Positions 8,853 through 17,686 of a stretch of DNA of 37,966 nt are shown here, one piece after another. The notes under the pieces are model-generated. The model had not been told where the DNA came from. It did not search any database and saw only the letters and a list, made by a program, of their open reading frames with translations. This DNA is from Phycisphaerales bacterium UBA3158. GTDB lineage: Bacteria > Planctomycetota > Phycisphaerae > Phycisphaerales > SM1A02. The stretch is taken from positions 1 to 37,966 of the forward strand of contig DEYM01000015.1 of the NCBI GenBank assembly GCA_002364555.1, given 5' to 3'. Made by a program: the position numbers and the translations under genes. Every line of letters begins with the position of its first letter. Positions within the stretch are counted from its first letter, which is position 1.

Positions 8853-9104
8853 TCAGACCTTCTCGAGAGGCCAACCAGCGCCGTTGGAATCCGATTCCGT
8901 CGTGGCATCCACCCATTCAGGAACTATCTTGCCCTGAACGATTTCCTCGATCACGAGCTCCAGGTCCGTTCGACCATCACGCTCGATGAGAGGGCGAGCA
9001 CCATCAACGACCAGCTCCTTGAGCCTTCGTTGAATGAGGGCGCATAGCTTGAAACGTCCGCCCAGACGGTGAATCACTTCGTCGCTTCGCAGTGCCTCGA
9101 TCAT
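8853..9104 (-). CDS. rpoZ: DNA-directed RNA polymerase omega subunit
   Basis: Omega is a small subunit that aids assembly and stability of RNA polymerase by latching onto the beta-prime subunit. At 83 residues it has the usual length. The segment RFKLCALIQRRLKELVVDGARP fits the omega core pattern (R-[YF]-x-L-x-x-[VI]-x-[KR]-R-[AR]-[RK]-x-L-x-x-G), and LELVIEEIVQGKI matches the family's conserved A/L-x-x-E-[IV]-xx-GKI end. The ATG is preceded by GGAG nine bases upstream. It lies upstream of coaC on the same strand, as in many bacteria where gmk-rpoZ-coaBC form an operon; gmk is missing here. The upstream 180 bp is shared with the divergent ClC gene, and I see no clear promoter in it. Confidence 0.88.
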   Translation of the reverse strand: MIEALRSDEVIHRLGGRFKLCALIQRRLKELVVDGARPLIERDGRTDLELVIEEIVQGKIVPEWVDATTESDSNGAGWPLEKV

Positions 9105-9284
9105 GTCTCATGCTCCAAGTTCAGCAGGCCCGGTCAGGAGCCCTGAGGTATCGCCAGAAAGGGCGAGTCGAGGATTCTAGCCCAATTAGAGCCCCTTGTC
9201 GATGCCCAGCCCTCCAACAAGCTCCTGAGGTGGTATCCTGCCGCCCTTTTGGCCGATACCTGACTCGGAGCCCCCCATCAGATC

Positions 9285-11102
9285 ATGAGACTCAGCGCGA
9301 CAAGACTTTCAAGAAGACTAAGCCATCGGCTTGGATTTCGTCGTGATTGGTATCTGGTGATCATATCGGTGGTCATTGGGCTGATGATGGCCGTGATAGC
9401 GACCGCCTTCATCGCGCCCCTGAGATGGGCCGATCAGATTGGCGAGAACCTGGCCGACAACCCACTCTTCTGGCTTCTTCTTCTTCTGGCACCGGCAGTC
9501 GGTGGCCTGCTGGTCGGACTGGTGAGAAAGATGATCAATGCCCCCGCCATCGGCCCGGGCATCACGACTGTCATCTACAGCGTCCGCCGCAAACGCGGAT
9601 GGCTTTCCATGAAAGTCGGAATACAGCAATGGATCAACTCCTCACTGACGATCCTGAGTGGCGGATCGGCAGGTGCTGAAGGACCGATTGCCACAATCGG
9701 TGGCGCCATTGGATCGACCGGCAGCAGACTGCTTCATGGCAACAGCCAGGCGACCACCACCCTGCTTGGATGCGGTGCCGCTGCTGGCATATCAGCCGTG
9801 TTCAATGCGCCCATCGCCGGGATCTTCTTCGTCATGGAGATCCTTCTGCGCGACTTCTCCCTTCGCACGTTCACACCCATCGTCATCTCGTCCGTCGTGG
9901 CAGCTGCCGCTACCCAGGGCATCCTCCATGATCAGGCGATCTTCGACATCGGACTCAGCTTCGCCAGGAACGAAGGGCAGTTCCACATTTCACTACTGCC
10001 TCTCTACCTGATGCTTGGAGTGCTCTGCGGCATAGCATCGATCGGGTTTATCCGAGGACTCGAGTTCACCACACGATTCTTCGAAAGCCTGAATGTCCCC
10101 TCCATCGTCAAGCCTGCCATCGGGGGACTGCTCCTTGGAATGCTGGGACTGGGATGGATGCTCTCGACGGGCATCGATTCCATTCCGAATTTCTATGGAA
10201 ACGGCTATCCAATCATCACCGATATGCTCCAGCCGGAACAGTATGAGAACCTCGAGACCGGCAAACTGCTCGATGGCTCTGGATGGCTGGCTCTCTTCAT
10301 GCTCGCCACATTGGTTCTGAAGCTCGTCGGAACCTGCCTCACACTTGGTTCAGGTGGTGCCGGAGGCATGTTCGCCCCATCACTTCTCATGGGAGCCAGC
10401 ATCGGTGGAGCAGTCGGCATCGGAGTCGATGCCATGGGCTGGCTTCCCAACGGAACACCGGCACAGTTCGCCTTGGTGGGAATGGCCGCTGTCGTGGCCG
10501 CCACGACCCACGCACCGCTGACAGCCATTCTCATCGTCTATGAACTCACCCGCTCGTACGAAGTCATCATGCCCCTGATGTTCGCAGCCATAGTGAGCAC
10601 GCTGATTTCGAGATGGCTCTGCCGTGACAGCATCTACAGCGCCAAGTTGAGGGCCATCGGCCTGCATACGGGTTCGATGGGCGATCTGACCATACTTCGA
10701 AAACTGACCGTATCGGATCTCGCTATCCAGCAGGCGATGACCGTTGGCACGAACGACTCCGCCGCCACCATGCTGCGTCTCTCCGAAAGACATGGGGCAA
10801 GCGACTTCGCGGTCACCGATGACGACGCGCATTATGTGGGACTGGTCACGTCGGAGGATCTCAAGGCGGCCCTGGTCTACCGCGAAGCGATACCGCTTCT
10901 TCAGGTCAATGAGCTGCAGCGGTCGAACCTTCCAACCCTGGCGATGGATGAATCGCTTGATCTGGTGCTCGAGAAATTCTCACGCTGTGATTCCGACGCA
11001 CTCGCCGTACTAGACGTCGATGATCACAGCAAGATCCTCGGACTGGTCACGAGATCCGAGCTCATGCGACGATATCAATCCGCACTGGATCGGGATGAAT
11101 GA
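9285..11102 (+). CDS. ClC-family chloride channel/transporter with C-terminal CBS pair
   Basis: A polytopic ClC protein (membrane part about residues 20-450) is followed by two CBS domains (about 478-535 and 540-600) that bind adenine nucleotides in relatives. Hallmarks are GAEGP (130-134, gating Glu132), FNAPIAG leading into FFVMEILLRDF, the LGSGGAGGMFAPS pore motif, and Tyr in IYSAKL matching the ion-coordinating Tyr445 of E. coli ClC-ec1. The internal proton-path glutamate (ec1 Glu203) aligns with Ile186, while the preceding Glu185 is kept. Loss of this residue is usual in channels but is also known in some exchangers, so transport mode is open. Its TGA overlaps the rnpA ATG, indicating translational coupling, an unusual partner for rnpA. 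Confidence 0.92.
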   Translation: MRLSATRLSRRLSHRLGFRRDWYLVIISVVIGLMMAVIATAFIAPLRWADQIGENLADNPLFWLLLLLAPAVGGLLVGLVRKMINAPAIGPGITTVIYSVRRKRGWLSMKVGIQQWINSSLTILSGGSAGAEGPIATIGGAIGSTGSRLLHGNSQATTTLLGCGAAAGISAVFNAPIAGIFFVMEILLRDFSLRTFTPIVISSVVAAAATQGILHDQAIFDIGLSFARNEGQFHISLLPLYLMLGVLCGIASIGFIRGLEFTTRFFESLNVPSIVKPAIGGLLLGMLGLGWMLSTGIDSIPNFYGNGYPIITDMLQPEQYENLETGKLLDGSGWLALFMLATLVLKLVGTCLTLGSGGAGGMFAPSLLMGASIGGAVGIGVDAMGWLPNGTPAQFALVGMAAVVAATTHAPLTAILIVYELTRSYEVIMPLMFAAIVSTLISRWLCRDSIYSAKLRAIGLHTGSMGDLTILRKLTVSDLAIQQAMTVGTNDSAATMLRLSERHGASDFAVTDDDAHYVGLVTSEDLKAALVYREAIPLLQVNELQRSNLPTLAMDESLDLVLEKFSRCDSDALAVLDVDDHSKILGLVTRSELMRRYQSALDRDE

Positions 11103-11443
11103 TGGGGATGCTGCGTTTTCGAAAAAGCTCACGCCTTCTCAACGGCAAGCAGTTTGCCCATGTCTACGCCTCGGGAACGGTCCTGAGACGTGGCCCGATT
11201 CGAATCAATCTCGCCGAGAACAACCTGGGCCATGACCGCCTCGGACTATCGATCCCGAAGAGAGCGGGCAATGCCGTCATGAGGAATCGAATCAAACGCC
11301 TGCTCAGAGAAGCGTTTCGATCGATGTCCGATCCCCCATCTCGAGGGCATGATCTTGTCGTCACCGTCAGAGCACATTCTCCGCTTTCCCCCGATGGATA
11401 CCGGGCACTGCTCATGGAAGCACTTCGAAAGGCCTGCCGGTAA
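11099..11443 (+). CDS. rnpA: Ribonuclease P protein component
   Basis: The small basic protein subunit of RNase P helps the catalytic RNA bind and cleave the 5' leaders of precursor tRNAs. The RNR signature NAVMRNRIKRLLREAFR is intact (about residues 60-76) and is preceded by the usual GLSIPKRAGNAV strand-turn, while the N-terminal LRFRKSSRLLNGKQFAHVYASG matches the F-xx-V/A-[FY]-xx-[GS] region. At 114 residues the length is normal. It starts at ATG 11099 inside the stop of the ClC gene (ATGA overlap); further ATGs at 11102 and 11108 are possible. yidD follows 9 bp later, as in most bacteria, but rpmH, normally directly upstream, and yidC are not present. Confidence 0.93.
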   Translation: MMGMLRFRKSSRLLNGKQFAHVYASGTVLRRGPIRINLAENNLGHDRLGLSIPKRAGNAVMRNRIKRLLREAFRSMSDPPSRGHDLVVTVRAHSPLSPDGYRALLMEALRKACR

Positions 11444-11452
11444 GCTGACGAG

Positions 11453-11728
11453 ATGAGCACTCCAAGAACCCGAAAGAATTCACCTGCAGCCATGATCTGC
11501 ATTGGCTTCATTCGAATCTATCAGGCGACATTGAGCCCCCTGATCGGCATGCACTGTCGATTCCAGCCCACGTGCTCCAGATATGCCGTCGAGGCCATCC
11601 AGGTCCATGGAGCAATCAAGGGTTGCTGGCTTGCCATGAAGCGACTCGGCAGATGCCATCCACTTGGAGGCGCCGGCTACGACCCCGTGCCTGATGTCGA
11701 GAAAAGCAACTCCGGAGATCCTTCATGA
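11453..11728 (+). CDS. yidD: Membrane protein insertion efficiency factor YidD
   Basis: YidD is a small amphipathic, membrane-associated protein that assists YidC/Sec-dependent insertion. The family signature is complete: FIRIYQATLSPLIG, then CRFQPTCSRYAVEAIQ with the paired Cys, followed by HGAIKGCWLAMKRLGRCHP and the GYDPVP end. The 91 residues include about 13 N-terminal residues beyond the usual start; an in-frame ATG at 11492 would give the conventional N-terminus, but neither site has a good Shine-Dalgarno. Its stop overlaps the next gene's ATG by four bases. The rnpA-yidD pair supports the assignment. Confidence 0.93.
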   Translation: MSTPRTRKNSPAAMICIGFIRIYQATLSPLIGMHCRFQPTCSRYAVEAIQVHGAIKGCWLAMKRLGRCHPLGGAGYDPVPDVEKSNSGDPS

Positions 11729-12384
11729 AGTCGCCGCCACCTGCCATCATCTGCATTGGACGAAACTATGCCGATCACGCCAATGAAATGGGTGGTGAAG
11801 TTCCGGAATCGCCGACGGTCTTCATGAAGAATCCAGCATCGGTCATCGATGATGGAGATCCGATCATCATCCCCCCCATCTGTGAACGGCACGGACCGGA
11901 GATCGACTACGAGGGTGAACTGGCAGTCATCCTGGCACACGATCTGACCGACGCCACTGCGGACATGGCAATGAGTGCCGTGAAGGGATATGCCGTCGCC
12001 AACGATGTCACAGCCAGATGGTGGCAGAAGAAAGGATCCGGTGGCCAGTGGATCCGAGGCAAGAGCTTCAACAGCTTCTGCCCCATTGGCAAGTTGATCG
12101 ATGCCGACTCGGTCGATTGCCCCCAGTCACTCATGCTCCGGACGAGCGTGAATGGACGTGTCGTCCAGGAGTCGTCGACCTCCAAGATGATCTTCAGTGT
12201 GCAGGACCTGCTTGTCGAACTCAGCAGAGGCATGACTCTGCTCGAAGGCACGGTCCTCTTGACGGGCACTCCTGCAGGAGTCGGCGCCGGTGCCAGGCCA
12301 CCTCGATTCCTCGATGACGGCGACGTGGTCGAAGTAGCGATAGACGGCATTGGAGAGATTCGGAATACCGTGCGAAGGGTCTGA
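11725..12384 (+). CDS. Fumarylacetoacetate hydrolase family protein
   Basis: FAH-superfamily enzymes are metal-dependent hydrolases, decarboxylases or isomerases acting on 2-oxo or 1,3-dicarbonyl compounds, such as oxaloacetate tautomerase/decarboxylase or acylpyruvase. The core is intact: CIGRNYADHANEMG, the metal-binding E-x-E in IDYEGELAVI, Asp in VANDVTAR, GKSFNSFCPIG, and the terminal LLTGTPAGVG loop. At 219 residues it is the short single-domain form, closest in size to YcgM/FAHD1-like proteins. GGAG lies 9 bp before the ATG, which overlaps the yidD stop (ATGA). The link to RNase P and YidD genes gives no metabolic clue. The substrate cannot be read from the sequence. The gene converges on the minus-strand operon with 7 bp between stops. 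Confidence 0.88.
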   Translation: MKSPPPAIICIGRNYADHANEMGGEVPESPTVFMKNPASVIDDGDPIIIPPICERHGPEIDYEGELAVILAHDLTDATADMAMSAVKGYAVANDVTARWWQKKGSGGQWIRGKSFNSFCPIGKLIDADSVDCPQSLMLRTSVNGRVVQESSTSKMIFSVQDLLVELSRGMTLLEGTVLLTGTPAGVGAGARPPRFLDDGDVVEVAIDGIGEIRNTVRRV

Positions 12385-12391
12385 GCCCTGG

Positions 12392-14377
12392 CTACTCGCC
12401 GAGACTCTTCTGCTTGGCCCCGACCTCCATGCTTTCCATCGCCTCACGCTCGGCAGCCAGTTCAATGGCCATCTGAACGCGGAACGCCTCCAGACCAGGT
12501 GGTTCCGGGAAGGCCTCCTCAAGCGGAATCGCCTGAGACAATGGACTGCGGGAATATTCCGTCGACAACTGCCGGATCATCTGGTCATAGACCCTCAGTC
12601 TCAGCTGAGGCTCCAGATCATCGATCTGAGACCAGATCGTCATGCGTTCCTCGAAGGGCACGATCGGATCCAGCATCAATTGAAGGAATGCGATCTGGGC
12701 GCTCTTGTCGAGAGTGGCCAGGATATCGCGAAGCCTGCCGACACCATTCATCTTGGTCGTGAAGTTCTGGTTCTCTGTGTTCCTGAAGTAGTCGGTGACC
12801 CATTTGGCGAAAGCAGCCGATTCCTTGTATACCTCGGGGCGGTTCTCGCCGACGCCGACGCGGTAGCCGTACCGCAACGCACCGATCACGTCGGCAGGCG
12901 CCATGTGCGGCTGCCTTTCGTACTCGCCCTGGGTCTCCTTGGCGACAAACACGTCGAGATCGACTGCATACTGGTTGTTGGGAGGAAATCCACCTCTACC
13001 GAATCGACTGTCGAGAAGGTCCAGAAGGTTCTGAGCCCGCTCGACTTCACCAAACCTGTAGAGCTCGCGGATGGCCCCGGACAGGAAGTTCTTGATGAAG
13101 ACGATGAAGGTCTCTCCACCGGCTCCCTTGGCATCGAAATACTTCACGTAGAACCGCTCGAAATGATCATCAATGGTGTCGATGAACCTCGGCTCTGGAG
13201 ACTGCCCGGGGAAGCCTGGCGAGAAGGGATCGAAGTAGATGCGACCGGTTCTGGCCAATGCCTGGAGTGCATGGGCCTGCTGACGATCGTTGTTGATCCG
13301 GAGTGTCTCGTCCTTTTCTGCGATGGAACGGAACTCGGCCAGATCCGAACCCCGCCGGGACCAGAAGTAGGAATGGGTATGTGGGTTTCGCCAATCCAGC
13401 GGCCCCACCTCTTCCGTGTACTGGGCCATCAACTCTGGATCCATGTTGTACTCGTCGAGCAGCACACGCTTTCGGGTGTGGGCAAGCAAGGTCTCCCAGG
13501 CGTCTGCGAAGTAGGGATCATTGCTCAACTCGTTGAAGAGCGAGAACATCCGGGAGCCTTTTCGGTCGAGCTCCTCCTGAAATCCAAGCTTCTCGGCGAT
13601 GTACGACTGCTGATTGATGGCGTCCCACAGGGAATGCAGTTCGAGAAACCGCTGGTCCAATTCGAATTCAAAGGTGTCGTCGATGCCTTGGACGCCATCC
13701 TGAAGTCTTTCGACAAGCTCTGCGACCTCCGGAGATCTCTGTACGGCCGCCTCGTAGGTGTCGGGAGCATCGGCGATCTGGCGGATCCAGGCGATCCTGG
13801 CGTCCAACTCGACAGGTGGCTCGCCAAGCAGATCGTGCCATTCTCGAGCCCATTCCTTCTTGTAGTAGAGATGGGCATCATCCGTATAGCCGCCGACCTT
13901 GTGCGATAGCCAGAACGCTAGTTCCTTGTGGAGCTCGAGATCGTTCGGGTTGTAGCGGAGTCCTCGGTTCCTGACCAGATCGATACCAGCCTTGACCCAT
14001 TCCCACCGTTCCTCAGGCGTGTTGGTGGCCACCGAGATGTTGTATGCCATGTTGTGGCCGTGAAACACCCAGACCGGTGCGAACCTCGGCTGGAGCTTGG
14101 TGATGAGATCAGTGTCCTCCATGACCTGGTAGTACTGACCTCGATCGACCATCATGTTGGCCTTGATCCAGAGGTAGTCCACGATGAGACCTCGCACCGC
14201 GCCGATGGCCGTACCCAATGCCACGAAGGGTGGCATGTTCTCATCCGCATTGTCGGTATATCGAAGCCCGTTGGACTCGGACTTGTCGATCAGATTGCCA
14301 AGAAGCCCACCACCCACGGACAGCCCGAGAATGACGACGAGGCACATGACGAGTTGAATGATTCGATCGCGTCCCAT
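12392..14377 (-). CDS. Membrane-anchored helical-repeat protein of unknown function, ABC/SPFH operon
   Basis: I do not recognise a named family. The 661-residue protein starts with a signal-anchor (about residues 6-28, IIQLVMCLVVILGLSVGG), followed by a mostly helical, Trp- and Tyr-rich extracytoplasmic body. Residues about 85-165 (PVWVFHGHNMAYNISV and the following WEWVKAGIDLVRNRGLRYNP) look like TPR or related helical repeats. Further Trp/Tyr-rich stretches run to the acidic C-terminus. It is the last gene of the operon, 22 bp after the large ABC permease, so it may be an extracytoplasmic partner of that exporter. Its stop faces the FAH gene only 7 bp away, with no room for a separate terminator. 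Confidence 0.85.
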   Translation of the reverse strand: MGRDRIIQLVMCLVVILGLSVGGGLLGNLIDKSESNGLRYTDNADENMPPFVALGTAIGAVRGLIVDYLWIKANMMVDRGQYYQVMEDTDLITKLQPRFAPVWVFHGHNMAYNISVATNTPEERWEWVKAGIDLVRNRGLRYNPNDLELHKELAFWLSHKVGGYTDDAHLYYKKEWAREWHDLLGEPPVELDARIAWIRQIADAPDTYEAAVQRSPEVAELVERLQDGVQGIDDTFEFELDQRFLELHSLWDAINQQSYIAEKLGFQEELDRKGSRMFSLFNELSNDPYFADAWETLLAHTRKRVLLDEYNMDPELMAQYTEEVGPLDWRNPHTHSYFWSRRGSDLAEFRSIAEKDETLRINNDRQQAHALQALARTGRIYFDPFSPGFPGQSPEPRFIDTIDDHFERFYVKYFDAKGAGGETFIVFIKNFLSGAIRELYRFGEVERAQNLLDLLDSRFGRGGFPPNNQYAVDLDVFVAKETQGEYERQPHMAPADVIGALRYGYRVGVGENRPEVYKESAAFAKWVTDYFRNTENQNFTTKMNGVGRLRDILATLDKSAQIAFLQLMLDPIVPFEERMTIWSQIDDLEPQLRLRVYDQMIRQLSTEYSRSPLSQAIPLEEAFPEPPGLEAFRVQMAIELAAEREAMESMEVGAKQKSLGE

Positions 14378-14399
14378 GGTCCTGCCCCTGATAAGGAAA

Positions 14400-16472
14400 T
14401 CAGCCCTGACCTCCGCTGTAGATAGCCAACTGACGAGAACGGAGTACCAACCATCCCAGTACGAGGGAAAGGCCTCCCCAGATCAGTTCAAGTCGGATTA
14501 AACTGCTGAAAACCGATCTCCAGCTTACAAATCGGCCTTCGACCAGATCGGCAATGGGATGGTATTCACCAAATGCCCCCAGCATGAAGACCATGGCGTT
14601 CGCAAGACCTCGAACGGCGGATTCAAATCCCCATTTGATCACCTGCCCCATGTTCTGCCAGTCCACATCATCCACATTCTCCGGGAAGTACATGGTCAGG
14701 GAATCAGCCAGGAACGGTGCCATCTGACCTCCGACGAAGACCGTGAAGGCGCTGAGACAGGCCACGGGGAAATTGAGGAAGGTGGCAAAGAAGACACCCA
14801 GCGCCGCCAGCACGCCCAGCTTGACGAGGAGGATGAGGACGACTCTCAGGAAGTTGAGATCGAATCCACCCACCCGATACAGGATCTCGAATCGCCCCTT
14901 CTCGAAGAACAACTGCCCGTAGGCACGCCCTTCGGGAGGCTCGAAGTAGTTGAGAACCGTGATCTCAAGAGAGCCATCCTCCAGGATGAAGGATGAGGGG
15001 ATGCGAACGACCTGTATGACCGTGGGAATATACTCCCTGAGTAGTATGGACTCCAGGTCGTCGTTGAACATGAATCCTGCGACATAACGCTCATGCTCGT
15101 CCAGTCGACCGATGATGAACTGATACGAAAGCGACAGCGGAGTCGGGCTGTTTCGAGCAGACTCGAGGCCGGTGAAGCGGAAGGTGGTAGCACCAGGCTG
15201 ACCGTTCCTGAAGTACGGCACCGAGCGTTGTCTCAGTTCATAGGCCGAAAGGAGATCGCGACGGATCTTCTGCCGCATCTCCGGGAGAACGCCACGATCC
15301 TGCCAGGTACTGAACGCCGAATCGTCTTCAATGATCTTTTCGACCTGAAGGTCGAGGTCAAGACCGTCGGGAAGCTCGAGTTCAGGCCTCTTGTACCCTC
15401 TGGCTGCCAGGAGCTCTTCCGCCACGATGTAGCGATCCTCCTCGGCGGCGAGCCCCGTGGCCGTGCTGGTCGTCCTGAGATACTGGATGTAGAAGAACAC
15501 GGAGACGCCCGCGACGGCCAGCACACAGGCATTGAGGCAGAGGATTCCGAGCCACTTGCCCAGCAGGTACTGGAAGTGACCGACCGGCTTGCTCATGACA
15601 TGCCATATGTGCCGATCACGGATTTCGAAGGCGACCGTTCCACAAGCCAGCAGGAGCGTCATGCACGCGGCCAGCGCGAAGGTGTACTCGAGACTTCGAC
15701 TCATGAAGTTCTGCAGCTGGTACCGAAGCATCGAATCCGTATCCAGAGTCAACGGCAGCAATGGCAGCATGACCAGAATGACCACGATGAACATCAGTGT
15801 CAGACGGGTTCTCGACGCTTCACGAATGAGTGTATTGGCAACCGAAAAGACCGCATTTGGCCATGAAAGCAGTAGCAGCATCAGACGTATGAGCAGCAGG
15901 AAGGTGAAGGTCAGCAGCCCGATACCCGCAATGGCGAACTGCAACTCGTCGAATCCCATCAATCCGAACAGCACGGCGGGTATGAATGTGAAGATCAACG
16001 TCAGAACGAATGGAACGAACAGTCCGATCCAGATGATCAACCAGAGCCAGCAGACGGCCACGATCCCGACGGTCCAGGTCGTGGAAGGCTGCATGAGCAA
16101 CCATCGGGGCGTCCAGCTGAGCATGGCATCGACATCGGGCCGTATGGCCAGATAGACCGCGAGCTGTGGATTGACCATCTGGTCATCCTCGCCGAATATC
16201 TCAGGAAAATAGGATTCGTCGACCGTGAAGACACGATCGTTCACCCGTATCTCACCAGTCAACAACAGCGTCTGCTGATTCGACTCGGCGTCATCGCCTG
16301 TCAGGGAATCGAACAAAGCTCTCTGATTCGAATCCGCGGAGTAGCTGAAGCTGACGATCGGAGCCAGGTAGCCGATGCAAAGGCCCGTGAACACCAGACT
16401 CAATGCAAGACGGACCCATGTCCTCTCTTGAATCTGCTGCAGTTTTCGGTAAAAAGCGACGAGTCTCGTCAT
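14400..16472 (-). CDS. ABC-2 type transporter permease with large extracytoplasmic insert
   Basis: This is a 690-residue integral membrane subunit of an ABC exporter. Hydrophobic segments are visible at about 21-43, 133-172 (two), 180-202, 227-243, 262-280 and 306-330, then again around 545-610 and 655-680. A soluble insert of about 210 residues (330-540) and an N-terminal one (44-130) should face outside. The segment from FEIRDRHIW to SKPVGHFQYLLGKWLG (282-309) strongly resembles residues 78-104 of the permease at 22590-23723, marking an ABC-2 cytoplasmic coupling region. The ATG overlaps the stop of the ATPase gene (ATGA), so the two are translationally coupled and surely partners. The substrate is unknown. 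Confidence 0.88.
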   Translation of the reverse strand: MTRLVAFYRKLQQIQERTWVRLALSLVFTGLCIGYLAPIVSFSYSADSNQRALFDSLTGDDAESNQQTLLLTGEIRVNDRVFTVDESYFPEIFGEDDQMVNPQLAVYLAIRPDVDAMLSWTPRWLLMQPSTTWTVGIVAVCWLWLIIWIGLFVPFVLTLIFTFIPAVLFGLMGFDELQFAIAGIGLLTFTFLLLIRLMLLLLSWPNAVFSVANTLIREASRTRLTLMFIVVILVMLPLLPLTLDTDSMLRYQLQNFMSRSLEYTFALAACMTLLLACGTVAFEIRDRHIWHVMSKPVGHFQYLLGKWLGILCLNACVLAVAGVSVFFYIQYLRTTSTATGLAAEEDRYIVAEELLAARGYKRPELELPDGLDLDLQVEKIIEDDSAFSTWQDRGVLPEMRQKIRRDLLSAYELRQRSVPYFRNGQPGATTFRFTGLESARNSPTPLSLSYQFIIGRLDEHERYVAGFMFNDDLESILLREYIPTVIQVVRIPSSFILEDGSLEITVLNYFEPPEGRAYGQLFFEKGRFEILYRVGGFDLNFLRVVLILLVKLGVLAALGVFFATFLNFPVACLSAFTVFVGGQMAPFLADSLTMYFPENVDDVDWQNMGQVIKWGFESAVRGLANAMVFMLGAFGEYHPIADLVEGRFVSWRSVFSSLIRLELIWGGLSLVLGWLVLRSRQLAIYSGGQG

Positions 16473-17659
16473 GAGTCACGTGGCTCCTTGTCTGTGTCGG
16501 TGGACATCAGCCCGTCGATCAGACTGCTGTCGACATCCTTGGGAGCATCCGGCGCGGCCCCCTTGGGCTTCCTCACTATAGGCTCCTCCTCCTTGGAGGA
16601 GAGCGTATCGAGAACGTCCTGTCGGACCTGCCCCTCATCGGGACCGTCATCGGAGACCTCTACGGATTTCATCACTGGTGCGGCCTCACGCTGGCTCACC
16701 AGGGAATCGATGAGGTCGTCTCCCTTGGCATCCTGCCTGAGGAAGGAGGCGGTCTCACCGGTTTCGGCAGCACCGGATGTGGCGATCTTCTTCTCCTGAG
16801 CCTGCTGGACCATCTTCATGAAGACATCTTCCAGTCGCTGCCTCGGCTCGCGAATGCGATCGATCGCGACGCCCTCCATGTCCTGGATGACTTCCTCGAG
16901 CTTCACGATCGTCTCGGGCTTCAAGCGAGGAGCCTCGATGACGGTATGGTCCGAGTCCTTGAGCATCTCGTCCACTGTTCCGGAAGCCTGGATGGTGCCG
17001 CCATAGAGCATCACCATTCGATCACAGACATCCTGGACGTCGGAGAGCAAGTGGGAACTGAGCAGAATCGTCTTGTTCCTTGATTTGAGCTCGAGCAGCA
17101 GATCCTTCACCTGCTTCGTTCCGATCGGATCCAACCCCGAAGTCGGCTCGTCGAGGATGAGGAAGTCGGGATCGTTGACCAACGCCTGGGCAATGCCGAT
17201 TCGACGGGTCATGCCCTTGGAGAATTCGCCGATCGGGCGATGAGCCACTTTCGAGAGACCGACCATGTCCAGCAATTCCTCGGTTCGTCGCTTGCGCGTA
17301 CTCCGATCGAGATTGAACAGTCTTCCGTAGTAGTCGAGTGTCTCTCGAGCATTGAGAAAACGATAGAGGTACGACTCCTCGGGAAGGAAGCCGATCCTCT
17401 TCTTGATGAAGACATCCGAGGGATCCCGACCGAAGACGACCAGCCTGCCGGATGTCTTGTTCAACAATCCCAGCATCATCTTGATGGTCGTACTCTTGCC
17501 GGATCCATTGGGCCCGAGCAACCCGAAGATCTCCCCGGGTTCGATATGGAAATCGATGTGATCGACAGCACGAGCCTTGGTGCGCATCCAGAAGTCACGA
17601 AAGACCTTGGTGAGCCCAACTGCCTCGACGACCATCTCACTTGTGCCAGAACTAACCAT
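16469..17659 (-). CDS. ABC transporter ATP-binding protein with acidic C-terminal extension
   Basis: This is the nucleotide-binding subunit of the ABC-2 exporter, of the CcmA/NatA/DrrA type. Walker A is GPNGSGKST (50-58), the signature is FSKGMTRR (147-154, a variant of LSGGQ common in this type), Walker B is FLILDEPTSGLDP, and the switch His204 lies in SSHLLSDVQ. After the ATPase fold (about 300 residues) comes an unusual low-complexity acidic tail of about 90 residues that may be a regulatory or interaction segment. I place the start at ATG 17659, preceded by AGAAGGA; a TTG immediately before it is possible. Residue numbers here count that TTG as 1. It is 27 bp downstream of the HflK-like gene. 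Confidence 0.93.
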   Translation of the reverse strand: MVSSGTSEMVVEAVGLTKVFRDFWMRTKARAVDHIDFHIEPGEIFGLLGPNGSGKSTTIKMMLGLLNKTSGRLVVFGRDPSDVFIKKRIGFLPEESYLYRFLNARETLDYYGRLFNLDRSTRKRRTEELLDMVGLSKVAHRPIGEFSKGMTRRIGIAQALVNDPDFLILDEPTSGLDPIGTKQVKDLLLELKSRNKTILLSSHLLSDVQDVCDRMVMLYGGTIQASGTVDEMLKDSDHTVIEAPRLKPETIVKLEEVIQDMEGVAIDRIREPRQRLEDVFMKMVQQAQEKKIATSGAAETGETASFLRQDAKGDDLIDSLVSQREAAPVMKSVEVSDDGPDEGQVRQDVLDTLSSKEEEPIVRKPKGAAPDAPKDVDSSLIDGLMSTDTDKEPRDS

Positions 17660-17686
17660 CAACCGTAATCCTTCTGCGGCGAACCG

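Noticed and set aside
8854..8916. Upstream ATG (8916) for the CoaC gene
   Set aside because: It would add 31 residues unlike the family and overlap rpoZ almost entirely; ATG 8823 fits the FMN-binding N-terminus.
12350..13909. 519-codon plus-strand open frame opposite the 661-residue protein gene
   Set aside because: It lies wholly antisense to a well-supported gene, has no recognisable domain, and long antisense frames are expected in GC-rich coding DNA.
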